Assembly (NCBI GenBank): GCA_946480495.1
Contig: CAMLKO010000087.1
Span: 1 to 5,440 of the forward strand
Direction of reading: 5' to 3'
From: an uncultured Caulobacteraceae bacterium
GTDB lineage: Bacteria; Pseudomonadota; Alphaproteobacteria; Caulobacterales; Caulobacteraceae
Length of the DNA: 5,440 nt
In this document: positions 1 to 5,440 of the stretch, piece by piece
How the letters are laid out: each line of letters starts with the position of its first letter
Numbering within the stretch: position 1 is the stretch's first letter
Position numbers and translations under genes: made by a program
Notes under the pieces: generated by a model
Told to the model about the DNA's origin: nothing
Databases searched by the model: none
What the model saw: only the letters and a program-made list of their open reading frames with translations

Positions 1-33
1 CCCCTTCCCGTATCCACCCGCGCTCATCGCGAG

Positions 34-45
34 GGGGCGAACCCC
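34..45 (+). other. Small GC hairpin in the rpmH leader
   Basis: GGGG at 34-37 and CCCC at 42-45 can pair around a CGAA loop; shifting one base gives a five-base loop instead. It lies 32 bases before the rpmH start. There is no T tract after it, so it is not a convincing intrinsic terminator. It could be a leader structure or simply a by-product of high GC. The rest of 1-77 shows no clear promoter. Confidence 0.25.
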
Positions 46-66
46 AGCGGTAACACCTTGATTTCC

Positions 67-70
67 GGAG
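67..70 (+). promoter_or_regulatory. Shine-Dalgarno site of rpmH
   Basis: GGAG lies seven bases before the GTG at 78. An in-frame TAA at 51-53 leaves no other possible start between it and 78, so this site and the reading frame together fix the rpmH start. Confidence 0.7.
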
Positions 71-77
71 CCGTCCC

Positions 78-218
78 GTGGCCACCAAGCGCACCTATCA
101 ACCGTCGCGCCTCGTTCGTAAGCGCCGTCACGGCTGGCGTCAGCGCATGGCCACCAAGAACGGCCAGAAGGTCATCGCGCGGCGCCGCGCCAAGGGCCGC
201 AAGCGGCTGACGGCGTAA
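78..218 (+). CDS. rpmH: 50S ribosomal protein L34
   Basis: This encodes a 46-residue, extremely basic protein of the large ribosomal subunit. The translation opens [20 protein letters not shown] and continues through the family hallmark RMATKNG (residues 23-29) to a C-terminal [13 protein letters not shown]. This matches bacterial L34 end to end, with the usual length (about 44-46 residues). The start is GTG, so Met is followed by Ala-Thr before the common KRTYQPS core, a two-residue N-terminal extension compared with proteins beginning MKRT. An in-frame TAA at 51-53 and a GGAG seven bases upstream leave GTG 78 as the only sensible start. The gene heads the cluster. Its TAA stop lies in the same frame as rnpA, 18 bases before the proposed rnpA start, which suggests coupled translation. 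The identification is very secure. Confidence 0.96.
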   Translation: MATKRTYQPSRLVRKRRHGWRQRMATKNGQKVIARRRAKGRKRLTA

Positions 219-236
219 GGCGCGGGGCCGACGGCC

Positions 237-644
237 CTGGACTCCCGACCCACCCCGACAATCGAACGCCTCCGCAAGCGGCCGGACTTCCTGGCCGCCG
301 CCAGGGCGCGCGCGCTCGCCAGGGGCGCGGTGCTCATCCAGATGCGCCCGCGCGACGACGGCGAGCCGCTCATCCGTGTGGGCTTCACCGCCACCCGCAA
401 GATCGGCGGGGCGGTGGTGCGAAACCGCGCCAAGCGGCGGATGCGCGAGGCCGCGCGCCTGCTCCTGCCGCAGCACGGCAAGGCCGGTTGCGACTATGTC
501 TTCATCGCGCGGGGCGGAACCACGGCCCGTCCCTGGGCGCGTTTGCTTGACGATGTGAAAAGCGCGCTGATAAGCCTCGCCGCCGATCCCGGCCCCGACG
601 GCGCCACCAACGGCGCCGCCTCCGTTTCATCCCGTACCGGTTAG
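237..644 (+). CDS. rnpA: Ribonuclease P protein component, probable CTG start
   Basis: RnpA is the protein subunit of RNase P. It helps the catalytic RNA bind precursor tRNA and trim its 5' leader. From CTG 237 the product is 135 residues, slightly long for the family because of a Gly/Ala/Ser-rich tail of about 20 residues. Visible family features are the N-terminal [10 protein letters not shown] (residues 9-18), whose basic and aromatic residues contact the tRNA leader in known RnpA, the strand [20 protein letters not shown], and the RNR box [10 protein letters not shown] (62-71). The start is uncertain. No ATG, GTG or TTG exists in any frame between the rpmH stop and GTG 330, and starting at 330 would remove residues 1-31 including the conserved RPDF region. 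CTG 237, nine bases after a weak GGGG, is the best candidate; ATC 261 is less likely. The frame is the same as rpmH. The identity is secure, the start is not. Confidence 0.88.
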   Translation: MDSRPTPTIERLRKRPDFLAAARARALARGAVLIQMRPRDDGEPLIRVGFTATRKIGGAVVRNRAKRRMREAARLLLPQHGKAGCDYVFIARGGTTARPWARLLDDVKSALISLAADPGPDGATNGAASVSSRTG

Positions 645-651
645 CTGCTCC

Positions 652-2430
652 ATGCAAAACGATTCCAGCCGCAACACGGTGATCTTCGTCGTCCTGGCGG
701 TGGTCATCATGCTCGCCTACCAGTGGCTGGTGATCGCGCCGGCGGAGAAACGCCACCAGGCGGAGCTGAAGGCTCACCCGCAAGCGGCGGCCACGACCTC
801 CCAGACCGCCAGCGCGCCCGCCGCGGCCGCGCCGGTGCTGAGCCGCCAGGAGGCGCTGGCCGCCTCCGCGCGCATCCCGGTCGACACGCCCGCGCTGACC
901 GGCTCGGTCACCACCCAGGGCGGCCGCATCGACGACCTGTTCCTCAAGCAGTACCGCGAGACCGAGGCGAAGGACTCGCCGCCCGTCGAGCTGTTCCGTC
1001 CGGCGGGCATGCAGCACGCCTGGTTCGCCGAGTTCGGCTGGACCGGCCAGAACCTGCCGGGCCTGCCCACGCGCGACACCGTCTGGAGCGTCAAGCAGGG
1101 CGGACCGCTGACGCCCGCCCATCCCGTCATCCTGACCTACGCCTCGCCGCAGGGGCTGGTCTTCACCCGCACCGTCTCGGTCGACGACCGCTTCATGTTC
1201 ACGGTGAGCGACACGGTCGCCAACATGGGCCCCGCGCCGGTGACCATCACGCCCTACGGCTCGGTGCAGCGGCAGGGCCTGCCCGAGGAGCACACCAAGA
1301 GCAAGGTCGTGCACGAGGGCGCTGTCGGGGTCTTCGACAACGAACTGGCGCTGAAGAAGTACGCCGCCTGGAAGAAGGCGCACGAGGAGACCCACAGCTC
1401 CACCGGCGGCTGGCTCGGCATCACCGACAAGTACTGGCTGGGCGCGCTGATCCCCGACCAGCACGAGAGGATCGCGGGCCTGTTCCGCGTGACCACCAGC
1501 CAGGGCGTCGACATCTACGAGGCCAGCTACGCCGGCCAACCGCGCGCCATCGCGCCGGGGACCCAGATCACCGAGACCTCGCGGCTGTTCGCGGGCGCCA
1601 AGGTGGTGCCGGTGCTGAAGGACTATGAGGCCAGGCTCGGCGTGCACCGCTTCGACCAGGCGGTCGACTGGGGGATGTTCTGGTTCATCACCCGGCCGTT
1701 CTTCCGGCTGCTGGAATTCTTCTACCACCTGGTCGGCAACTTCGGGATCGCGATCCTGCTGCTGACGATCGTGGTCAAGCTCCTGTTCTTCCCGCTGGCG
1801 AACAAGAGCTACGAGTCCATCACCAAGATGAAGAAGATCCAGCCCAAGATCGAGGAGCTGAAGACCCGCTACAAGGACGACCCGACCAAGCAGCAGCAGG
1901 AGATGATGCAGATCTACCAGCGGGAGAAGATCAATCCGCTGATGGGCTGCCTGCCGCTGGTGATCCAGATCCCGGTCTTCTACTCGCTCTACAAGGTGCT
2001 GAGCGTCACCATCGAGATGCGCCAGGCGCCGTTCTTCGGCTGGATCCACGACCTGTCGGCGCGCGACCCCACGACCGTGTGGAACCTGTTCGGCGCGATC
2101 CCGTGGAACCCGGCGACTGCCCCGCTGCTCGGCGGCTTCCTGGACGGCGGGCTCCACATCGGCATCTGGCCGCTGATCATGGGCTTCACCATGTGGCTGC
2201 AGCAGGCGATGAACCCGCCCGCGCCCGATCCGGTGCAGCAGCGCATCTTCCAGCTCTTCCCGATCATCTTCACCTTCATGCTGGCGCCGTTCGCCGCCGG
2301 GCTGGTGATCTACTGGACCTGGAACAACCTGCTCTCGATCCTGCAGCAGTACGTCATCATGCGGCGCTTCCAGGTGGAGAACCCGATCGACAGCCTGCTG
2401 GCCCGCTTCGGCGTCAAGGCGCCGGGGTGA
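652..2430 (+). CDS. yidC: Membrane protein insertase YidC (Oxa1/Alb3 family)
   Basis: YidC inserts and folds inner-membrane proteins, alone or with SecYEG. The 592-residue product has the Gram-negative architecture. TM1 is at about 9-28, followed by an Ala/Thr/Pro-rich linker (about 45-62) and a large periplasmic beta-supersandwich domain (about 65-330). The Oxa1-like core follows: an amphipathic helix with TM2 (about 345-382), a cytoplasmic helical hairpin rich in Lys/Gln/Glu (about 383-427), TM3 with [16 protein letters not shown] (428-443), TM4 (about 503-519) and TM5 (about 534-556). The groove positive charge, Arg in E. coli, is Lys376 here ([10 protein letters not shown]). The C-terminal tail after TM5 is short and moderately basic. 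ATG 652 follows the rnpA stop by seven bases with no good Shine-Dalgarno, so coupling to rnpA is likely. The yidD gene often found between rnpA and yidC is absent. Confidence 0.97.
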   Translation: MQNDSSRNTVIFVVLAVVIMLAYQWLVIAPAEKRHQAELKAHPQAAATTSQTASAPAAAAPVLSRQEALAASARIPVDTPALTGSVTTQGGRIDDLFLKQYRETEAKDSPPVELFRPAGMQHAWFAEFGWTGQNLPGLPTRDTVWSVKQGGPLTPAHPVILTYASPQGLVFTRTVSVDDRFMFTVSDTVANMGPAPVTITPYGSVQRQGLPEEHTKSKVVHEGAVGVFDNELALKKYAAWKKAHEETHSSTGGWLGITDKYWLGALIPDQHERIAGLFRVTTSQGVDIYEASYAGQPRAIAPGTQITETSRLFAGAKVVPVLKDYEARLGVHRFDQAVDWGMFWFITRPFFRLLEFFYHLVGNFGIAILLLTIVVKLLFFPLANKSYESITKMKKIQPKIEELKTRYKDDPTKQQQEMMQIYQREKINPLMGCLPLVIQIPVFYSLYKVLSVTIEMRQAPFFGWIHDLSARDPTTVWNLFGAIPWNPATAPLLGGFLDGGLHIGIWPLIMGFTMWLQQAMNPPAPDPVQQRIFQLFPIIFTFMLAPFAAGLVIYWTWNNLLSILQQYVIMRRFQVENPIDSLLARFGVKAPG

Positions 2431-3068
2431 CCGACGAGCCCTTCACGGAAGACCAGATCGAGGCCGCGCGCATCCTGTTCGCCCGGCCGGCGGTCTTCCT
2501 GATGGGCGCGGCCGCCATCGACGGCCTGCCGCCGCCCGACCTGCCGGAGGTGGCCTTCGCCGGCCGCTCCAACGTCGGCAAGTCGAGCCTGATCAACGCG
2601 CTGGTCGGCCAGAAGCACCTGGCGCGCGCCTCCAACGAGCCGGGGCGGACGCGCGAGGTGAACTTTTTCGTGCTGGACGACCAGCTGCGCCTCGTCGACC
2701 TGCCCGGTTACGGCTGGGCGAAGGCGTCGAAGGACGCGGTGAAGAAGTTCCAGAACCTCGGGCGCTCCTACCTGCGCGGGCGGCCGAACCTGAAGCGGGT
2801 CTATCTGCTGATCGACGCGCGGCACGGGCTGAAGGCCGTCGACACCGAGGCGCTGGACGCGCTGGATCTGGCCGCCGTCTCCTACCAGATCGTGCTGACC
2901 AAGGCCGACAAGCTGAAGGCCGCCGAGGTGGCGTCGGTCACCGAGCGGACCCTCAAGGCCGTCTCCAAACGCCCCGCCGCCTTCCCGCGCGTGCTCGCCA
3001 CCTCGTCCGAAAAGGGGACCGGCATCCCCGACCTGCGCGCCGAGATCGCGGCGGCCTGCGCGGTCTGA
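2427..3068 (+). CDS. engB: Ribosome-biogenesis GTP-binding protein EngB/YihA/YsxC
   Basis: EngB is a small TRAFAC-class GTPase needed for late assembly of the 50S subunit. The 213-residue protein carries all the G motifs: G1/Walker A GRSNVGKS (46-53), G2 [10 protein letters not shown] with Thr75, G3 DLPGYG (91-96), G4 TKAD (158-161) and a G5-like TSSEKGTG (192-199). DLPGYGWAK followed by a basic, aromatic stretch and the pair [10 protein letters not shown] are typical of EngB rather than Era or Der, and length is normal for the family. GTG 2427 overlaps the yidC TGA as GTGA, with AAGG seven bases upstream inside yidC. The next in-frame ATG (codon 26) would cut the N-terminal helix, so GTG is preferred. 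Its pairing with yidC and rpmH groups ribosome assembly with membrane targeting. The identification is secure. Confidence 0.96.
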   Translation: MTDEPFTEDQIEAARILFARPAVFLMGAAAIDGLPPPDLPEVAFAGRSNVGKSSLINALVGQKHLARASNEPGRTREVNFFVLDDQLRLVDLPGYGWAKASKDAVKKFQNLGRSYLRGRPNLKRVYLLIDARHGLKAVDTEALDALDLAAVSYQIVLTKADKLKAAEVASVTERTLKAVSKRPAAFPRVLATSSEKGTGIPDLRAEIAAACAV

Positions 3069-3071
3069 CAC

Positions 3072-3100
3072 GTGACAGCGGCCCCCGCCTCCGCTATCTG
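3072..3100 (+). promoter_or_regulatory. Candidate housekeeping promoter before argB
   Basis: The 62-base gap between engB and argB holds GTGACAG (3072-3078), a 14-base spacer and GCTATCTG (3093-3100). As I recall it, the Caulobacter housekeeping sigma consensus is TTGACgS, 10-14 bases, GCTANAWC. The first element differs by its initial base and at a weakly conserved position, and the -10 element fits in its first five bases and then at one of three. Spacing and position fit an argB promoter. The match is imperfect and was judged by eye. Confidence 0.35.
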
Positions 3101-3103
3101 ACG

Positions 3104-3120
3104 CCCCGCCTTTACCGGGG
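3104..3120 (+). promoter_or_regulatory. Hairpin covering the argB ribosome-binding site
   Basis: CCCCG (3104-3108) pairs perfectly with CGGGG (3116-3120) around a seven-base loop. The 3' arm overlaps the likely Shine-Dalgarno GGGGAG (3117-3122), which is eight bases before TTG 3131, so the stem would mask that site. No T tract follows, so it is not an intrinsic terminator. A five-base GC stem is common by chance in such DNA, so a regulatory role is conjecture. Confidence 0.3.
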
Positions 3121-3130
3121 AGCAGAGCCC

Positions 3131-4045
3131 TTGACCGAAGAGACCCAGGAGCGGGGTTGGGCGACGGCCCGGACCCTCGCCGAGGCCCTGCCCTTCATCC
3201 AGATCTACGACCGCGAGACCGTGGTCATAAAGTACGGCGGCCACGCCATGGGCGAGGAAGAGGTCGCGCGCCTGTTCGCCGCCGACGCCGTGCTGCTCAA
3301 GCTGCTGGGCGTGCACCCGGTCGTGGTCCACGGCGGCGGGCCGCAGATCAGCGCCATGCTGGAGCGGGCGGGCGTGAAGTCGACCTTCGTCGACGGCCTG
3401 CGGGTCACCGACGCACCGACGATGGAAGTGGCCGAGATGGTGCTGTCGGGCGCCATCAACAAGGAAATCGCCAACTGGATCACGCTGGCCGGCCGCGAGG
3501 CGGACGTGCGGGGCGTGGGCCTGTCGGGCAAGGACGCGCGGCTGATCACCGTCGAGAAGGCCACCCGGACCAAGAAGGACCCCGGCTCCAGCCTGGAGCA
3601 GGCCATCGACCTCGGCTTCGTGGGCGAACCCACCCACATCGACCCGCAGATCCTGCAGGCGCTGATCCACGCCGAGCACGACTATGTGCCGGTGGTGGCG
3701 CCCATCGGCGTGGCCGAGGACGGCCAGACCTACAACATCAACGCCGACACCGTGGCCGGCGCGCTGGCCGGCGCGCTGAAGGCCAAGCGCATGCTGCTGC
3801 TGACCGATGTGGCCGGCGTGCTCGACGCCAACGGCGAGCTGATCCGCCAGCTGACGGTCGCCGAGGCGAAGAAGGCGATCAAGGACGGCGTCGCGACCGG
3901 CGGCATGATCCCCAAGCTGGAAACCGCCATCGCCGCGGTCGAGGCGGGCGTCGACGCCGTGGTCATCCTGGACGGCCGGCGGCCGCACGCCATGCTGGTC
4001 GAGCTGTTCACCGAGCACGGCGCGGGCACCCTGATCCGGGCATGA
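3131..4045 (+). CDS. argB: Acetylglutamate kinase
   Basis: ArgB phosphorylates N-acetyl-L-glutamate with ATP, the second step of the acetylated arginine pathway, in the cytoplasm. The 304-residue product is a full-length amino-acid-kinase fold. It shows [10 protein letters not shown] (31-40, with Lys34 in the phosphate-binding position), [12 protein letters not shown] (62-73), GLRVTD (89-94), and the nucleotide-side [30 protein letters not shown] segment in the C-terminal half. An N-terminal helix of about 20 residues ([11 protein letters not shown]) precedes the kinase core, and the C terminus carries [15 protein letters not shown] (286-300). In characterised enzymes these features go with hexameric, arginine-inhibited ArgB, so feedback inhibition is inferred. 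The start is TTG 3131 after GGGGAG; the next in-frame ATG (codon 40) lies past the catalytic lysine. It is probably the first gene of an argB-nucleotidase-dapD unit. Confidence 0.96.
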   Translation: MTEETQERGWATARTLAEALPFIQIYDRETVVIKYGGHAMGEEEVARLFAADAVLLKLLGVHPVVVHGGGPQISAMLERAGVKSTFVDGLRVTDAPTMEVAEMVLSGAINKEIANWITLAGREADVRGVGLSGKDARLITVEKATRTKKDPGSSLEQAIDLGFVGEPTHIDPQILQALIHAEHDYVPVVAPIGVAEDGQTYNINADTVAGALAGALKAKRMLLLTDVAGVLDANGELIRQLTVAEAKKAIKDGVATGGMIPKLETAIAAVEAGVDAVVILDGRRPHAMLVELFTEHGAGTLIRA

Positions 4046-4701
4046 GCGCGGACCTGACCCATATCGACACCTGGCTCTTCGACCTCGACAACACGCTCTA
4101 CCCGGCCGAATGCGAGTTCATGACGCTGGTCGAGGGGCGGATGACCGAGTTCGTCGCCCGCGAGACCGGGCTGCCGAAGCCTGAGGCGCTGGCGCTGCAG
4201 AAGAAGTACCTGCACGAGCACGGCACCACCCTGGCCGGCCTGATGGCCCACCACGGCGTCGATCCCGAGCGCTTCCTGGAGGAGGTGCACGACGTGGCGC
4301 TGGACCGCATCCAGCCCGACACGGCGCTGGTCGAGGGCCTGAGCCGCCTGCCCGGCCGGCGCCTGGTCTTCACCAACGGCTCGGCGGTGCATGCCGAGCG
4401 GGTGCTCGCCCACCTCGGGGTCGAGCACCTGTTCGAGGACGTCTTCCATATCGCGGCGGCCGACTATGTGCCCAAGCCCGCGCCCGCGACCTTCGAGCGG
4501 CTGGTGGAGCGCCACGCCGTGCCGCCCGCCGAAACCGCCTTCTTCGAGGATTCCGAGCGCAACCTTAAGCCCGCCGCGCAGCTTGGCATGACCACCGTGC
4601 TGGTCGGCCGCCACGCGGCTGACAGCAGCGCCGAATTCGTCCACTACCGCACCCACGACCTGCCGGGCTTCCTCGGCTCGGCGATCGTCAGGAGCCATTG
4701 A
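4042..4701 (+). CDS. HAD-family pyrimidine 5'-nucleotidase-like hydrolase
   Basis: This 219-residue protein is a haloacid dehalogenase-superfamily phosphatase, closest by motif pattern to the pyrimidine 5'-nucleotidase group (yeast Sdt1/Phm8-like). It has motif [10 protein letters not shown] (13-21; nucleophile Asp14, acid/base Asp16), a helical cap inserted after motif I (about 22-90, subclass I), motif II FTNGS (110-114, Thr111), motif III Lys145 in YVPKPAP, and motif [10 protein letters not shown] with Glu169 and Asp170. All catalytic residues are present. Members dephosphorylate nucleoside monophosphates or related small phosphate esters; the substrate here cannot be read from sequence. 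ATG 4042 overlaps the argB stop as ATGA, so translation is probably coupled. Its place between argB and dapD recurs, to my recollection, in other alphaproteobacteria, but no obvious arginine or lysine step needs it. It may be a housekeeping or metabolite-repair phosphatase. Confidence 0.88.
   Translation: MSADLTHIDTWLFDLDNTLYPAECEFMTLVEGRMTEFVARETGLPKPEALALQKKYLHEHGTTLAGLMAHHGVDPERFLEEVHDVALDRIQPDTALVEGLSRLPGRRLVFTNGSAVHAERVLAHLGVEHLFEDVFHIAAADYVPKPAPATFERLVERHAVPPAETAFFEDSERNLKPAAQLGMTTVLVGRHAADSSAEFVHYRTHDLPGFLGSAIVRSH
4690..4694 (+). promoter_or_regulatory. Shine-Dalgarno site of dapD
   Basis: AGGAG lies six bases before ATG 4701, inside the last codons of the nucleotidase gene. It is the best ribosome-binding site in the window and fixes the dapD start at the TGATG overlap. 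Confidence 0.8.
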
Positions 4702-5440
4702 TGACCACCGACCTGCAACGCGAAATCGAGGCCGCCTGGGAGGCCCGCGACACCATCTCGACCTTGACGGCCGGCGCCGTGCGCGAGGCCGTGGAGGAGA
4801 CCCTCCGCCTGCTCGACCTCGGCAAGGTGCGGGTGGCGCAGAAGGCCGACGGCGAGTGGATGGTCAACCAGTGGGCCAAGAAGGCGGTGCTGCTTTCCTT
4901 CCGCCTGACGCCGAACGCGGTGATGGCCTCGGGCGGCGGCGTGGGGCCCTGGTGGGACAAGGTCCCCTCCAAGTTCGAAGGCTGGGGCGCGGCCGAGTTC
5001 GAGGCCGCCGGTTTCCGCGCCGTGCCGGGCTCGATCGTGCGGCGCGGCGCCTTCATCGGCCGGGGCGTCGTTCTGATGCCCTCGTTCGTGAACATCGGCG
5101 CCTACGTCGACGAAGGCTCGATGGTCGACGGCTGGGCGACGGTCGGCTCCTGCGCCCAGATCGGCAAGAACGTGCACATCTCCGGCGGCGCGGGCATCGG
5201 CGGGGTGCTGGAGCCGCTGCAGGCCAACCCGACCATCATCGAGGACGACTGCTTCATCGGCGCCCGCTCCGAGGTGGCCGAGGGCGTCATCGTCGGCCAG
5301 GGCTCGGTGCTGTCGATGGGCGTCTTCCTGACGGCGTCCACCACCATCATCGACCGCAAGACCGGCGAGCGGTTCCGGGGCAAGGTGCCGCCCTACTCCG
5401 TGGTGGTGCCGGGCTCCATGCCGAGCGCCCACGAAGGCGG
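4701..5440 (+). CDS. dapD: Tetrahydrodipicolinate N-succinyltransferase, 3' end missing
   Basis: DapD transfers succinyl from succinyl-CoA to tetrahydrodipicolinate in the succinylase branch of diaminopimelate/lysine synthesis, supplying lysine and peptidoglycan cross-links. The window shows 246 complete codons and two bases; the family is about 275-285 residues, so some 30-40 C-terminal residues lie beyond the right edge. The N-terminal helical domain (about 1-100) leads to a left-handed beta-helix of hexapeptide repeats (about 108-215). It includes [20 protein letters not shown] (126-145), the [19 protein letters not shown] block, [18 protein letters not shown] (165-182) and [11 protein letters not shown] (185-195). 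Asp143 and Glu191 have the 48-residue spacing of the catalytic Asp141/Glu189 pair I recall from the Mycobacterium bovis enzyme. Start ATG 4701 overlaps the previous TGA as TGATG and has AGGAG six bases upstream. dapE often follows, but is outside this window. Confidence 0.96.
   Translation, partial: MTTDLQREIEAAWEARDTISTLTAGAVREAVEETLRLLDLGKVRVAQKADGEWMVNQWAKKAVLLSFRLTPNAVMASGGGVGPWWDKVPSKFEGWGAAEFEAAGFRAVPGSIVRRGAFIGRGVVLMPSFVNIGAYVDEGSMVDGWATVGSCAQIGKNVHISGGAGIGGVLEPLQANPTIIEDDCFIGARSEVAEGVIVGQGSVLSMGVFLTASTTIIDRKTGERFRGKVPPYSVVVPGSMPSAHEG

Noticed and set aside
10..18. DnaA-box-like GTATCCACC upstream of rpmH
   Set aside because: It matches TTATCCACA at seven of nine positions, but it is single, there is no AT-rich stretch nearby and no dnaA gene in view. 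One such match is expected by chance, although rpmH neighbours the origin in some other bacteria.
1..77. A promoter for rpmH
   Set aside because: No pair of elements with acceptable spacing was found; TTGAT at 58-62 is too close to the start codon. The promoter may lie left of the window.
502..2157. Long open frame (551 codons) on the minus strand opposite rnpA and yidC
   Set aside because: It is antisense to yidC, whose frame is unmistakable. The translation is dominated by Arg, Gly, Asp, Leu and His with no recognisable domain, as expected from the complement of GC-rich codons.
2079..2426. Possible N-terminal extension of EngB reading back into yidC
   Set aside because: The frame is open, but that part translates to Arg/Pro/Ala-rich sequence with no EngB similarity. 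The EngB helix begins right after GTG 2427.
3157..4041. Open frame running through argB in another + frame and continuing into the nucleotidase
   Set aside because: Its argB-overlapping part is Arg/Gly/Ala-rich low-complexity translation. Only the part from ATG 4042 resembles a protein, so the upstream extension is a frame shadow.
3730..5432. Minus-strand open frames opposite argB, the nucleotidase and dapD
   Set aside because: All lie antisense to well-supported genes and show compositionally biased His/Arg/Gly-rich translations with no motifs.
1..5440. Mobile elements, CRISPR arrays, tRNAs, defence genes or other transferred material
   Set aside because: Coding is continuous housekeeping with uniform GC-rich codon use. 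I saw no long repeats, inverted terminal repeats, cloverleaf sequence or foreign-looking segment.

Overview
The window is a compact, GC-rich stretch (roughly two thirds G+C by eye) with every gene on the + strand. It holds seven genes: rpmH, rnpA, yidC, yihA/engB, argB, a HAD-family pyrimidine 5'-nucleotidase and the first ~246 codons of dapD, which runs off the right edge. This order, and the protein sequences (YidC with a lysine in the groove helix, an ArgB with an N-terminal helix, succinylase-type DapD), point to an alphaproteobacterium. A Caulobacterales member (Caulobacter/Phenylobacterium-like) is my best guess, but this is inference from general resemblance.

Layout. Bases 1-77 are a leader with one small hairpin. 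Bases 78-2430 carry the ribosome, RNase P and membrane-insertion block: ribosomal protein L34, the RNase P protein subunit and the YidC insertase. The engB start overlaps the yidC stop (GTGA) and encodes a ribosome-assembly GTPase, ending at 3068. A 62-base gap (3069-3130) is the only real intergenic space after rnpA. It contains a plausible promoter and a small hairpin covering the argB ribosome-binding site. The second block is amino-acid biosynthesis: argB (arginine), the nucleotidase (ATGA overlap with argB) and dapD (TGATG overlap with the nucleotidase; lysine/diaminopimelate). The overlaps imply translational coupling and two adjoining transcription units, or one unit with an internal promoter.

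How the genes relate. L34 and EngB serve the large ribosomal subunit. RnpA supports tRNA 5' maturation. YidC inserts membrane proteins emerging from ribosomes. ArgB and DapD are committed steps in arginine and lysine/peptidoglycan precursor synthesis. The nucleotidase is co-carried and its physiological substrate is not evident.

I did not find an undescribed system here. The most notable point is start-codon use. rnpA has no ATG, GTG or TTG that would give a full-length protein; it sits in the same frame directly after the rpmH stop and probably starts at CTG 237. rpmH and engB use GTG and argB uses TTG, so four of the seven genes appear to avoid AUG. There is also no yidD between rnpA and yidC, and the argB ribosome-binding site can be folded into a hairpin.
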